Shown here one piece after another: positions 16,202 to 26,604 of a stretch of 64,000 nucleotides of DNA; position 1 is the stretch's first letter, and each line of letters opens with the position of its first letter. Source of the stretch: Tubulanus polymorphus (lineage: Eukaryota > Nemertea > Palaeonemertea > Tubulaniformes > Tubulanidae); the NCBI RefSeq assembly GCF_964204645.1, contig NC_134035.1, positions 12,567,951 through 12,631,950 of the forward strand. The letters run 5' to 3'. The position numbers and the translations under genes were made by a program. The notes beneath the pieces were generated by a model. The model searched no databases. It saw nothing but the letters and a program-made list of their open reading frames with translations, and had not been told where the DNA came from.

Positions 16202-19200
16202 TTAACTACATGTAAAATGGCTGAATAATTTGGCCGTTCTATTGCCTTTACGACAATTTTCTTGAAATAGAACTGCCTGAAAGAATGATAGGGACTCCTT
16301 GAAAGGTCTCGGATAGTTCAGGTCAAAAATGTAGTACAATACCAGTGTTGCCAGTAATGCTAACTTGATTCCGGATAGATCTTTGTAGGTGGTACAATCG
16401 ATAAGCACTGTTCCGATAGAAAGAAAATATTGCGCATACGATACCCCATCACCAACCACAACAATACTTGGGAATGCTGAATTTTCTGAATTGCTGGTCT
16501 TTCCAAAGTCCACTTCCTAAAAATACCAATACTGTAACCATAAAAACATTGTATGAGATTTTGACTATCCTTAAATTCAAGTCAGAGAAATGTTTTAAAT
16601 ACCAGAAATATTTTAAGTACCAGATATTTTCATAATTAGCTCAAGCTTAGGCAAATGAACTTACGTCAACAACGGAAATTATACAACGTGAATAATTGTA
16701 GCTTGTTTCCTTGTGTACAAACTCAATCAAAGCAATCTGATGCTGATCCTCCTAGAATGATAAATACGTAGGTTTAGAATACATATACTGTATAGGCGCG
16801 TTTAGACGACATTATTTAGATGGGTCTAAATTAGGACAGAACTAAATCTGTGTGTGTGCCGTGGAGAGAAACTGGTACTAGGAGCCGGTCTAAATCGTAC
16901 TCTGCAATATCAATTCAATTGTATCGTCAGCAATTACTTATCAAGCCTATTAATATAGTTTTAAGATTTCATATAATTTCTTTACTACCTAAAATTAATG
17001 TGTACGCTAACGGATTATTATTTATCTTAAAATCTCAGCGTATGTTGATAGTTGAATAGATATCCCTATAAATTGTTCTGGAAAATACCTAGAATCTATT
17101 ATAGGTTGATGTGTCCAGATATATGGTACACTGCGTCAAAATTGTTCAAATAAAAAACTGCCAGGGAATCATAAATCTATGATCATTTACATAAATTTTG
17201 GGGTAAAATACTCATGGCGACATCCTGTGGGCCCAGTGCGGACCGATTTAGACCGGTCTAACTAGTTGTCGTGTGAACGCAGCTATATAGATTTAGCCAT
17301 GTGTTGAAACATGGACAAAATGTTGAAGCTAACAGATGAAAATAGCAGGATTACATTATCCAAGCAGAACTCTTCAAAGTGTACTTCGTAATTTAAAAAA
17401 TCAACATCAATCGGGCTAGGCGACTTACGCTAATATCTCCATTCATCATAGCCAAAGTGGCTAACTTTTCTAACATTGATTCATATCTCTGAGAAAAATT
17501 ATGTAGAAAGTCCCTTGCATATCCCATCAAATGAAATTCCTCGAAAATCTAAAAATATCCAAAACAAACTTTACAACCAAATAAATCTTATTTGATGTGG
17601 AAATTTCAAAATCAAAGATATTTGCACTCACATAATCTAAATGTTGAAAAAATTTATACTTTTGCATGAAGAAAAGTATATCGCCTGAATTTCTTATTTC
17701 CTGTCGACGCTGCGCTAGTGTGGCCTTCATCAGTTTGAATATCTTTGGTCGGTCCAACAATCGCTTTTCTCCTAACATAGCAAGGTCAGCTTGGTCTAAG
17801 AGATTAAAGAAAAGAGGCATCTGAACTCAATTCACATTAATACATTTCATATACTTTGGAATCATTCTTACCACTTTTTGAGACTTCAGAAGGACTCAGG
17901 TCTTCAGCTAAAACACCAACGGGCGACGGAGACTCCTGACTCAAAGCACCGCAAACTAAAAGAGACTCGTCTGTTTTAATATCATACCATAATCTGAATA
18001 GAATTTCGTCAATCATATATACAACTAAACCATTATTTCAGATAACTACCTGACGCTTTAACAGCTTCGCAAGAACTCCAGTCTTCGTTTAAAAAACCAA
18101 CAGGTGACGGAGACTTCTGACTCAAACCACGGCAAGCTAAAAGAGACTCATCTAATTAGATGCGGTAATTGGATTGGAATTTTATCAGGAACAACAACGA
18201 ACTATTCATTTTATAACTACCTGATGCTTTAACAGCTTCGCAAGAACTCCAGCCTTCGTTTAAAAAACCAACAGGTGACGGAGACTCCCGACTCATACCA
18301 CAACGACCTAAAAGAGACTCATCTAATTAGATGCGGTAATTTGATTGGAATTTTATCAGGAACAACAACGAACTATTCATTTTATAAATACCTGACGATT
18401 TAAGAGCTTCGCAAGAACTCCAGTCTTCGTTTAAAAAAACAATAGGTGACGGAGACTCCCGACTCAAACCACAACGACCTAAAAGAGACTCATCTAATTA
18501 GATGCGGTAATTTGATTGGAATTTTATCAGGAACAACAACGAACTATTCATTTTATAACTACCTGATGCTTTAACAGCTTTGCAAGAACTCCAGTCTTCG
18601 TTTAAAAAACCAACAGGTGACGGAGACTCCCGACTCAAACCACAACGACCTAAAAGAGACTCATCTAATTAGATGCGGTAATTTGATTGGAATTTTATCA
18701 GGAACAACAACGAACTATTCATTTTATAAATACCTGACGCTTTAACAGCTGTGAAAGAACTCCGGTCTTCGTCTAAACCACCAACAGGCGACGACGGAGA
18801 CTCCCGACTCAAACCACGGCAAGCTAAAACAGATTCATCTGTTTTAATATCATACCATATTTCATTAATAATACATACATGTACGACTAAACTATTATTT
18901 CATAAAATTACCTGAAACCTTAACTGCCTTCCTGTAACTACTGCTAGCTGACGTATTATCTCTCTTCTTTCTGTAGTGCCGAATGTGTCTCACTTTCATA
19001 CTTAACGATTTCTTAAAAGCCACCTTAATCAAACAAAATCTAAGCACAATAGGACAGGTGCTAAGAAGACCTAGTTTGGTCATATGATAGACCCTTCTAT
19101 TTCACATTCTCATATGAAATATGAAAGATCTACATGGAATATTATATCAGGTAATATCAAAATTGTGCATTTTCAGAAACCAAGATGGTCACCAGGCGGC

Positions 19201-20706
19201 CATATTGGATGATATGATGACCTTGTTTGGTCATATGATAGACCATTTCATTTCACATTTCAGAAACCAAGATGGCCGCCAATCAGCCATCTTGGATCCA
19301 ATTAATACAAATATAAAACTCCTCCGAGATGTTTTGGTCATACACAATATATGTGAATTTGAAGCCGATTGGCCAAAAACTGTGGTCTGTAGAGCGTTCA
19401 CAAGAAATATGACACACGCACGCCAGACCACACTAAGACCCAGGGCCGGTTGCATAGTCACGGCTTAGACTTAAGACCAACTAAGTTCTATAGCCAATCT
19501 AACAACCTAAGATCACTTCTAAAATTTAAGACAACTTTTGGACTTAAATCAAAACTGTGCAACCAACCACAGGGACTAACCGAATGGCCTTCGGCCAAGT
19601 GGGCTAAAAATTATAACATATATACCGGTATTTAGTCTTTTTCCTTAAAAACATTTCAGGATTTTGCTTCGATGAATCCAACTTGAGATATGAACTATCA
19701 CTTTTCATTGAAATTCCAAGTTTTAGATTAATATGCAAATAGTTAAAGGTTATAATATAATATAATGTAATTATAATATCATATAATGATTACTTACCCA
19801 AGGCTTTGTAACTTTACCAGCTGAGATTCTGGCCAAATTGGGATATCTTTTTATGAGTTCTTGGCATGCCTCTGTATATTGTCTTGATGTCGAGATTCCC
19901 TCGGGTCTCTTGAGTAAACCGTATGCCATTTGAGTCACACATTCATCCCAAACGGCGGCAGCAGCTGATGCAGAGGCTGATAGCTTATCCACCACATCAG
20001 CGCTTAGTTTTGGTAATTCCTTTAAATATTGGATTTTACAGGCTTGCTACATGACCAATTCTAAATTTGAGGGTTATTCGAGGGATTTGAGGGGCTGTAG
20101 GAACCCTGTTATAATTGATAGTATATAAAAGATATACTCACAATTGATGCCGATTCCTCCGAATCAATGAAATCAGACCTTTCTGAGCTGATGTCAGTAT
20201 CAGTTGACGAAGATAAATCAGGTTGAAGAGTACTCTTATGGACGTCTAATAAAAGTTATAATTGAATTATTATTAGTTAAAACAACTACTACAAGTTTGT
20301 GATAATTTGATGATTCACCATTTCTAAGAATATATACGCCTATATACTCACCATAATTGATCAGAGTTTCACCAGACTTTAATATGAGGAGAGTCGTATC
20401 AGTTTGTGAAATCACCTCAAACACCTCTTCGTCGAAGATCTCAGTTCCATCGCTGGTGTACACTGACGGTGGATCATCTTCACTTGAAGATAACCATTTC
20501 GTAGCTAAACAACCAAAAATATTGTTATACAAGATTAAATAAACCAGTATATTTACATGAACTTGAACTTGAACTACATAATACCAAATATCGACTTACA
20601 TACCTTTATCTTTTAACATTTTTAGTGATGACGCGATCAAGAAAACTTTGTTTCCTGCTGAATTTATGCACCGATGAAGTGTGGTTTTGTTGTCGACCGA
20701 ACACAT
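16202..20706 (-). CDS. Transposon accessory protein with N-terminal CIDE-N-like domain and repeated exons
   Basis: Join on the minus strand: 20706-20604, 20504-20352, 20245-20142, 20019-19798, 19023-18912, 18838-18734, 18664-18563, 18493-18392, 18322-18221, 18151-18050, 17970-17872, 17825-17632, 17548-17429, 16751-16665, 16516-16202. Every junction is GT-AG and phase-consistent; 673 residues. Residues about 1-86 resemble a CIDE-N domain (ASSLKMLKDKA, then SDGTEIFDEEVFE and TTLLILKSGET), known from DFF/CIDE apoptotic nuclease proteins. A Ser/Asp-rich linker and a domain with QYTEACQELIKRYPNL follow, then a basic segment, then six related 33-35-residue repeats, each one exon. The C-terminus (LALLATLVLYYIFDLNYPRPF) resembles the SAMD3-like second protein often seen beside animal CACTA transposases, as I remember it. 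Its likely role is binding transposon ends or partner proteins; no catalytic motif is visible. The start of the 19,023 exon is the least certain boundary. Confidence 0.7.
16791..17287. mobile_element. Nested MITE with gcgttcacacgac-type terminal inverted repeats
   Basis: The left end (tataggcgcgtttagacgac, then gggtctaaat) is matched in inverse by the right end (gaccggtctaactagttgtc, gtgtgaacgcagctata) over about 45 bp with roughly three quarters identity. The element is about 0.5 kb and sits in the accessory-gene intron between exons 17,429-17,548 and 16,665-16,751. Related ends appear near 29,655-29,760. No transposase is encoded. Confidence 0.6.
17872..18838 (-). repeat. Six tandem copies of an exon-intron unit (about 170 bp)
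   Basis: Units repeat every 170-180 bp, and each holds one exon of 99, 102 or 105 bp in phase 1-1 (18838-18734, 18664-18563, 18493-18392, 18322-18221, 18151-18050, 17970-17872) plus a short intron. The encoded repeat has the core ESLL...LS.ESPSPVG.L.ED.SS. The four inner copies, introns included, are almost identical; the two outer copies are more diverged, as expected of unequal crossing-over within an older array. Confidence 0.9.
19070..19290. repeat. Degenerate tandem repeat with 'accaagatgg' words
   Basis: Three partial copies of a block built from tttggtcatatgatagacc, catttcacatttcagaaacc and aagatgg occur near 19,072, 19,200 and 19,230-19,280. It lies in the accessory-gene intron between exons 19,798-20,019 and 18,912-19,023. 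No coding signal is apparent. Confidence 0.6.
19443..19568. mobile_element. Nested MITE with ggttgcayag / ctgtgcaacc ends
   Basis: It starts gccggttgcatagtcacggc and ends aaactgtgcaacca, an inverted pair. The interior carries the words aagaccaactaagttctata and gacttaaatc. Related copies lie near 10,025-10,075, 14,470-14,590, 29,138-29,260, 42,410-42,490 and in the 46.4-46.8 kb duplication. It is a short palindromic non-autonomous element. Confidence 0.6.
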
Positions 20707-21067
20707 ATTTTAATAAAGCTGACACTGTCAGTGTGAGATTGAAAACCTTGCTTTTTCAAACGGACAGTTTACCTAAGCAATAAGAAATATTTCCACAAAA
20801 ATTCTAGCATTAAAGGAGTAGTCAGATAGTTGGATATACATGGAACCTCGTTATAACATCAGATATAACGATTTATCGGTTATTACAAACTGTTCAAAAT
20901 GGGATAATTTGACCTCCTATAATTTTTCATACTGGATTCAAAATATATCAGTTATAATGAACATATTTTCTGGTCTCATGAAGTAACGAGGTTCCACTGT
21001 AGTTTCTGACAGACACACCACATCCAGTGACCTAGCCTTCTATAAAATCTATAAAAACAACAGCAGT

Positions 21068-23599
21068 TTACAACATTACGAGAGGACTATAGCAAAGTAA
21101 AACATATCTCTTATAACCAAAGCATTTTTGGGGCAGTACCCAAGGGAATTGGAGATCCTGAACAGACAAGATCTTATTTCTACTACAAGAGTGATCCTCT
21201 CGAAGCTCATAAGCATTGAGAGTGTAATCATACCTCTCGACTAAAAACCTATCAAGTAGCAAGTATTTCTCTTCCTGAACAACTACAATCTTAGTAATCT
21301 TACAAAATACGGGATATTCATCTTCATCGAATTCTAAAAGGAGAATGTTGTCAGGCATGTAAATATGACCATGTACGACGATCTTTGGGCTTATCATCAA
21401 AGGACCTATCTGCAATCTATGTGTTTCACGTACTAAATATGTCATTATATCATTGAAATGGTCTTCGTCTTCATGCATTATGTGCCCAAATTTTATGTCA
21501 TCTTCGTCATTTAAGAAACGCATCGATCTTTGCCCATCCGTCCCGAGTTGCTGAAGACAAAGCCACTGCTGGTGCTTTGTCGCAATAACTAGAGCAATAT
21601 TCTTAAAATTGTTCCATTTCATCTTTTTGAAAAAACCATGTTTCCCTTCGAAGCGCATACACCAATGTGTGCGCAGAGGACCATATTTTCGCATCTGATC
21701 CCCAAAATGTACCATATAGTGCAATTTGGGCGTATAGCTCTCATCGGGATAAATCTCTACGAATTTTCTGTTGTGTACTGCAACCAATATATCTATAAAT
21801 GCAATAGTTTCATCAGATATAATAGGGGATAAACTCAGAATAGTTATCTTTTGAAGACGTATCCAGTTACTCCAATACTCATCTCTATCATCTAGTATGT
21901 TCATAGCGTTCAAAATGAATGGCAAATGATACATTAATATCCGCATAGATTCAGACGTTTGATTTAGTTTTCCATTACCAAAAAGAGTTTTTCTATCTAT
22001 GGGTTGAGGTCTATCTTTCATTTCAAGTTCAGAATAGCTGTAATTTGCTATGCAGTTGTTTAGAACACTAACATTCATGTTTTTATCAGATACCATATGT
22101 CGAAGACATAATTTGGTCTCATAATTGCAAATTCCTTCCAGTAGTACATGCATGACATCCATAGGAAAACACTTCGTTATCTGGAAATCATTGATACCTT
22201 GCAACACAGAATCATTATTTATCCCATACTCACTACTCATTAGAAGCCTATCAGCCCTACTAAGTTCTTTCAGGTAATTACACCTCTCTCTATGTTCAAC
22301 TTCTTCTCGCATCATGCAGTCAGAGGGACAGAATATAGCATTCATGTCATTCTTATGAATATCACAAAGTCTGCAAGGCTTGCTGGCTCCACCAACCCCT
22401 TCTTTAAAGCCAGCAATTTCATTTGCTGCAGGCGTATCTCCAGTGAATGCCAATAAAGTCCCATTAGTACGATATATGCCGGAGGGTAAGATGAATGTGT
22501 ACCCATCATAGAGAGTGTTTAGATCATCAACAAAATTTTTAAGAAGCTTTTGAAGCCTGTCCCTGTGACCAACAATATACTTTCTCAGTGTAACAGCTAC
22601 AAGATGAATTACTGGCAATTTTGATCGTAATTCAGGTGGAATGTTGCATACAACTACATAGAATATGATTATTTTATGCAATTTGGCATGAGTTCCAATC
22701 GGATTGGCTAGCTCGAAATCATCACAGTATGCAAGAAGGCAAAGTGCATTCGGGTTTTTTTTGAACAGAGGATGGTTTTTGAAATAAGTACCATCGCACA
22801 TGTCTCGCATGTATTGATCTTCACTAGCATGACTTATATTGGCACAATTCTTTACTTGAGGTATACTCAAAATTGATTTAAGAGTTTCTAATAATGGTAT
22901 AAAATAGCCAAGAGCAGGGACTTTCTTGAAAATATATCTACCTTTAACCTTGACCTTTTTGAAATAATGACCTAACACTATTTCCACAGGTTCAACCAAA
23001 GAGAAATTATCTCTAAAGAACTTGTTCTGCATATAAGTACTTTGAAGCCCAGCAAATACATCCTGCTTTTCAGCAAAGTAATGAGTAATCAAATTCTTTT
23101 GTTCTTCATTCAGTCCAGGAACTAATCTAAGAATATTATCACGAGTACACTCAGAAACAATTTCAGTAAACTGGCTGACTGTTTCAAGCATCTCACAGGT
23201 TGCTCTTGCACTTATTTTATGGCCAGCTCTCATTTTTAGAATGAATTGCCCAGCACTCATTTTCAGTTGGTCAACTGCTGCAACATTGAGTTCATTTTGA
23301 TTTTGTTGAATATCATGTTCCACTAGGCCTAAGTCAGGTCTAGGATCATCATTTAGGCCTATTTGGAGATTTTGCGGTTCTGGTAGGTCTATGTCATCGG
23401 GTTCATGGTCAACTTCTTCCCTATGGGCATGGTGGCGTTTAAAATGACTACGATATGAAAAATAATTATGATAGGTGGCACCACAGGCATCACACGTTAT
23501 TTTGAAATGTGGATCATTTCTATGTTTTCTTAAGATGTGATTTTTAAAATCATCATTGCTTATTGAAAAAAAGTTACATAAGTTACAAGTATAGACCAT
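21068..23599 (-). CDS. CACTA/EnSpm transposase with two C2H2 zinc fingers
   Basis: An intact single-exon reading frame of 843 residues, by far the longest in the window. It should cut and rejoin DNA at the terminal repeats of the element 14,930-24,681. Residues 5-26 (CNLC...H...H) and 36-57 (CDAC...HFKRHH) are C2H2 zinc fingers. A conserved helical block lies at 113-150. The core has YCDDFELANPIG (291-302) followed by HK, then RSKLPVIHL (325-333), TGDTPAANEIAGF (386-398), CRLC (409-412) and FPMDVMHVLLEGI (478-490). This order of acidic motifs matches the TNP2-like transposase family of CACTA elements, in which these aspartates and glutamates are the catalytic candidates. The ATG at 23,599 directly precedes the first finger. 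No frameshift or stop interrupts it. It is transcribed in the same direction as the accessory gene that starts about 360 bp downstream. Confidence 0.9.
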   Translation of the reverse strand: MVYTCNLCNFFSISNDDFKNHILRKHRNDPHFKITCDACGATYHNYFSYRSHFKRHHAHREEVDHEPDDIDLPEPQNLQIGLNDDPRPDLGLVEHDIQQNQNELNVAAVDQLKMSAGQFILKMRAGHKISARATCEMLETVSQFTEIVSECTRDNILRLVPGLNEEQKNLITHYFAEKQDVFAGLQSTYMQNKFFRDNFSLVEPVEIVLGHYFKKVKVKGRYIFKKVPALGYFIPLLETLKSILSIPQVKNCANISHASEDQYMRDMCDGTYFKNHPLFKKNPNALCLLAYCDDFELANPIGTHAKLHKIIIFYVVVCNIPPELRSKLPVIHLVAVTLRKYIVGHRDRLQKLLKNFVDDLNTLYDGYTFILPSGIYRTNGTLLAFTGDTPAANEIAGFKEGVGGASKPCRLCDIHKNDMNAIFCPSDCMMREEVEHRERCNYLKELSRADRLLMSSEYGINNDSVLQGINDFQITKCFPMDVMHVLLEGICNYETKLCLRHMVSDKNMNVSVLNNCIANYSYSELEMKDRPQPIDRKTLFGNGKLNQTSESMRILMYHLPFILNAMNILDDRDEYWSNWIRLQKITILSLSPIISDETIAFIDILVAVHNRKFVEIYPDESYTPKLHYMVHFGDQMRKYGPLRTHWCMRFEGKHGFFKKMKWNNFKNIALVIATKHQQWLCLQQLGTDGQRSMRFLNDEDDIKFGHIMHEDEDHFNDIMTYLVRETHRLQIGPLMISPKIVVHGHIYMPDNILLLEFDEDEYPVFCKITKIVVVQEEKYLLLDRFLVERYDYTLNAYELREDHSCSRNKILSVQDLQFPWVLPQKCFGYKRYVLLCYSPLVML

Positions 23600-24430
23600 A
23601 CTTACTCTCTACTGTACTGATTCTACAACGATAATGTTGTATTTATGACTTGATATTCGATCAAATAATAGGCACAAATATTCTGGATCAGGTTGCACTG
23701 TCCTATGTTAAAAAAGCATATGGTAAAGTGGCTATCAATCACTTCATCGCTGACGTCAAAATTCAAATAAGAGCAAATTTCCAGTATGCGCGTAAAACTA
23801 GTAATATCTTGGAATGCAATATATCGTTGCATGGGCATGGCTGAACGGCAAAGAAACTGAAAAGAAAAATAACACAGTTTCAGTATATCATCATGCCAAT
23901 AAAATGCACCGCAGCTTTTATCTTTTTATTTAGGCCTACAGAGATGTAAACTATCATACCCGTAAAGGCCTCGAATTATAATTTCTTAAGGCAATGAATG
24001 TGGAATTTTGGCGACTGTTCGTTTTTAGCAGACAGCTTAAGCTCAACGACCTTGAGAAAAGTCAAATCAATCAAATTCACTTTCTTGAGCGAGATTGTAG
24101 CTTTAGTTCATAGGTTCGATCCCTGCCCTGATTAACAGCGCGGAGTCACCGAGGAAAATATTTTTTGGTATAAAACTTTAATTCACAAGGCAGCGGCCGC
24201 TAATAATTGTCTGAAAAAATGTGGCTTCACTTAGCTCGCAGTTATGGTGGAGGCCTCCGCCAAAAGATTTTCTGCCGCATTCATTCATTGCATTTATGGC
24301 GCATCGTGGCGCGTATTAGGCCTACGCCGGCTGTGAAATGCACTGTTTGTTTAGGCCTACATGATCTGACATAATTACTTCCAATGAATGCCGATTAATA
24401 TTATAAGATCAAGAATACAAAAGCTTACTA
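23600..24430. other. 5' flank of the transposase inside the element
   Basis: About 0.8 kb between the transposase start and the right subterminal repeats. Small open frames at 23,623-23,844 exist on both strands without a recognisable product. A tRNA-like B box (aggttcgatccctgcc) lies near 24,112-24,128. The transposase promoter is expected here but no core element is clear. Confidence 0.5.
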
Positions 24431-24681
24431 AAGATGATTCTCCACAGTCAGCGAGGTGCAGTGAAGCGTGCTAGAACGCTTTGAAAAGTCACGTACGCTC
24501 TAGTGGAGTGATCGGTGTGTTCTTGCCGTTCCATAGCCGTTCTCAGCGTTCATCAGAACGAGCTTTTGCACTTAAATCAGCTTAGAACACTCGATGATGT
24601 TCCAAATTCATTAAAAAGTGTTCGGGAACACCTTATTTCAGTGTTCTCAGTATGTTCACTGCGTTCTTAGTTTTTACAGTG
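24430..24681. repeat. Right terminal inverted repeat and subterminal GTTC/GAAC repeats
   Basis: Repeated words such as cgttctcagcgttc, agaacactcgatgatgttcc, gtgttcgggaacacc and gtgttctcagtatgttc precede the terminal repeat at 24,663-24,681. They mirror the GGAAC-rich left subterminal region, which supports these as the two ends of one element. Confidence 0.75.
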
Positions 24682-25175
24682 TTGTACGGCGAAACCCGAG
24701 CTCACAGCATCGTTCAGCAGTTGAAAGACCGGAGATAATGTACTTTCTTAGAATTAATATAGATCCAATATTCTGCATCATCTATTATACAGAAACTTTA
24801 AAACTAGACACTGATAACTCGATAAAGGATAGGAATACGTAATAATCATTCTATCATGAAGCCCCTATGTTATATGGTATTTTAAAGAATGCCATCATTG
24901 CAAAAAGGCTACGAAATGATACATAGTAACTAAAGACTAGCTAGACAAAAAATAAGAAAATGATGAAAATTATCGAAGGCTGGTTTTTCGAGACGATTGA
25001 AATATCAGCTGCGATTGATAACTTGAATGATTTATGAATAAGTACATTTCAGAATGATAAATTTCGTTTAACCGGGCGCAAGGTATTTCATGATATGACT
25101 AGATACCGAAACCAAGTGAAAATAGTATAAGAACAAAATCCTAATAATGTGAACAAGGCCCGTAACGGTTTTAGT

Positions 25176-25737
25176 TTAGCCGATAACGATAGGTTTGCGT
25201 TTGTGAATTGATGGCTTCCCTTTCCCTCGTCGACGATGGTGACGCTGGAACATAAATAGAAATATGAATTACAAATTACAACGCAGAATTCCCACTATAG
25301 AATGGATCCTAAAGATTCTAGGGTTCGTATATATTCAGACACACAGTTCCCCTATTAAAAGGGATAAAACCCTTTCCCAGGATTATCGACAAATAATTGC
25401 GCCTTTGTTTCACCGAAAGCAGAGGTCTCATAAATCCCTTAAGTTCTGGTTCCGAATGAGAAAGAAACGAATATTTCCCGTCAGAAAATACACGAAGAAA
25501 CGGATGTTAGATAACACAGCATGAATATGAGATTTGAACATCGATCTACCTGGGATCAGATACGTACCCGGCGACCTCTCTGTTGAGGTACATTGCATCT
25601 TATATTGACCACCAGAGGGTGCTTGCAGACATATTTTTTGTAATACTTCCGGCGCGTGCCGATTACGACCGGAACGTACCGAACGCGACACTTGACAATG
25701 CGACGAATGTTGAAGCGGCATCGTTTACCCAATTTTC
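25176..25737 (-). CDS. Very basic four-cysteine protein, last two exons (5' partial)
   Basis: Minus-strand join 25737-25568 and 25244-25176. The first piece follows a good acceptor (tgtgtttgcag) in phase 1 and ends at CGG|gtacgt in phase 0. The second follows ctatttatgttccag in phase 0 and ends with TAA. The 78 joined residues hold four cysteines (RCRF, VKCRV, YVCKHP, IRCNVPQ) and a strongly basic C-terminus (RRHHRRRGKGKP). The upstream exon with a start, and perhaps a signal peptide, was not found. I do not recognise the family; a small secreted basic protein fits. Its neighbour on the same strand (26,116-26,604) is also very basic. The second exon is short and rests mainly on phase agreement and matching composition. 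Confidence 0.45.
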
Positions 25738-26115
25738 CTGCAAACACAAGTTAAAATGTGAAAACGTCTTTAAACGGGTTATCGTTAGAACACTGATCAA
25801 ATTTTGGCTGCTTCAGTGATCATTATTTGAACGATTACGTATTTAAAATGAAAGTAAGATATCATAATCATGGCATACCAAAACCACTCCGAGTCCGTGT
25901 TGTAGCCATTTTATGAAATACCACAATGAGAAAAAAAAAACGATTCTGAAATGTTTCCTCGAGGGACGTGCTCGACGGAACAGTTATCTTCATCTTGTAT
26001 CCCTGATGATGACTATTAGGATACAGTCGTCGAACAGTCGAATAAACTACACTAGCTCAAGCGAACAAACAACATGACGGACTCCTTTTTATTCCTAGTG
26101 CGGGGTTGTATATCA

Positions 26116-26604
26116 TTAGTTCTTACCGCGTTTCCTGAGTTTTCCATTTTTGCCGCGAAGAAGTTTCAATAAGCGCCTCAGACCGTGTTTGGCCTTTCTT
26201 CCTCTCCTGCCCTGTCGTCCTCGCTTGAGGAACGGGTTGACTGGTTTGCGGTGATATCGGCGTCTATGAGCTGGGCGGCGGCGCTTCGGATGGTTTTTCA
26301 ATAGCGGATGCTTTTTTAGCAAAGGATGCTTTTTCAACGATGGATGCTGTTTCAGTAATGGATGCTGTTTCAATAATGGATGCTGTTTCAGTAATGGGTG
26401 CTTGTGACCACCAGACTTCCCTGCAACTTTCGCCCTATTTATAACCGGTGGTTTGATGCCGTGTTTTATCAAATGCGCTTTAGCCGGAGCTACTTTCTTC
26501 GCGGCAGGTTTGATTCCTGTTACGCTAATAGTTTGAACGAGCATCATCGCCACCAGTACGACCGCTAACGACACCAGCCGTATCCAGCTGCTACTAATAG
26601 CCTG
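26116..26604 (-). CDS. Secreted basic protein with HPLLKK-type repeats (5' end uncertain)
   Basis: An open frame of 162 codons from a likely acceptor (cgtatag|CAG, 26,605-26,606) to TAA at 26,116-26,118. The N-terminal part (WIRLVSLAVVLVAMMLVQ) is a strong hydrophobic signal-peptide core ending near SVTG. The true initiator probably lies in an unseen upstream exon, because the only in-frame ATGs (the MM) would cut the core short. A Lys/Ala/Pro-rich region follows, then seven tandem six-residue units (HPLLKQ, HPSLKK, HPLLKN) encoded by an 18-bp DNA repeat at about 26,290-26,400. The tail is very rich in Arg and Lys, with several potential dibasic cleavage sites (KRRR, KRGR). This composition suits an extracellular matrix, mineral-binding or antimicrobial protein, but none is demonstrated. 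Confidence 0.6.
   Translation of the reverse strand, partial: QAISSSWIRLVSLAVVLVAMMLVQTISVTGIKPAAKKVAPAKAHLIKHGIKPPVINRAKVAGKSGGHKHPLLKQHPLLKQHPLLKQHPSLKKHPLLKKHPLLKNHPKRRRPAHRRRYHRKPVNPFLKRGRQGRRGRKAKHGLRRLLKLLRGKNGKLRKRGKN

Larger units (their letters stand above)
14930..24681 (-). mobile_element. CACTA/EnSpm-type DNA transposon, apparently full length (9,752 bp)
   Basis: The ends are 19-bp perfect inverted repeats: CACTGTAAAAACTAAGAAC at 14,930-14,948 and its reverse complement at 24,663-24,681. The CACTG terminus is characteristic of the CACTA (CMC/EnSpm) superfamily. The bases TT flank both ends (14,928-14,929 and 24,682-24,683), consistent with a 2-bp target duplication. Both subterminal regions are full of GGAAC/GTTC words, as in CACTA elements where an accessory protein binds there. 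Inside, on the minus strand, are an intact 843-aa transposase (21,068-23,599) and a 15-exon accessory gene (16,202-20,706). Smaller MITEs are nested in its introns (16,791-17,287; 19,443-19,568). With the transposase open and the ends intact the element could be autonomous; that is inference. Confidence 0.85.
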
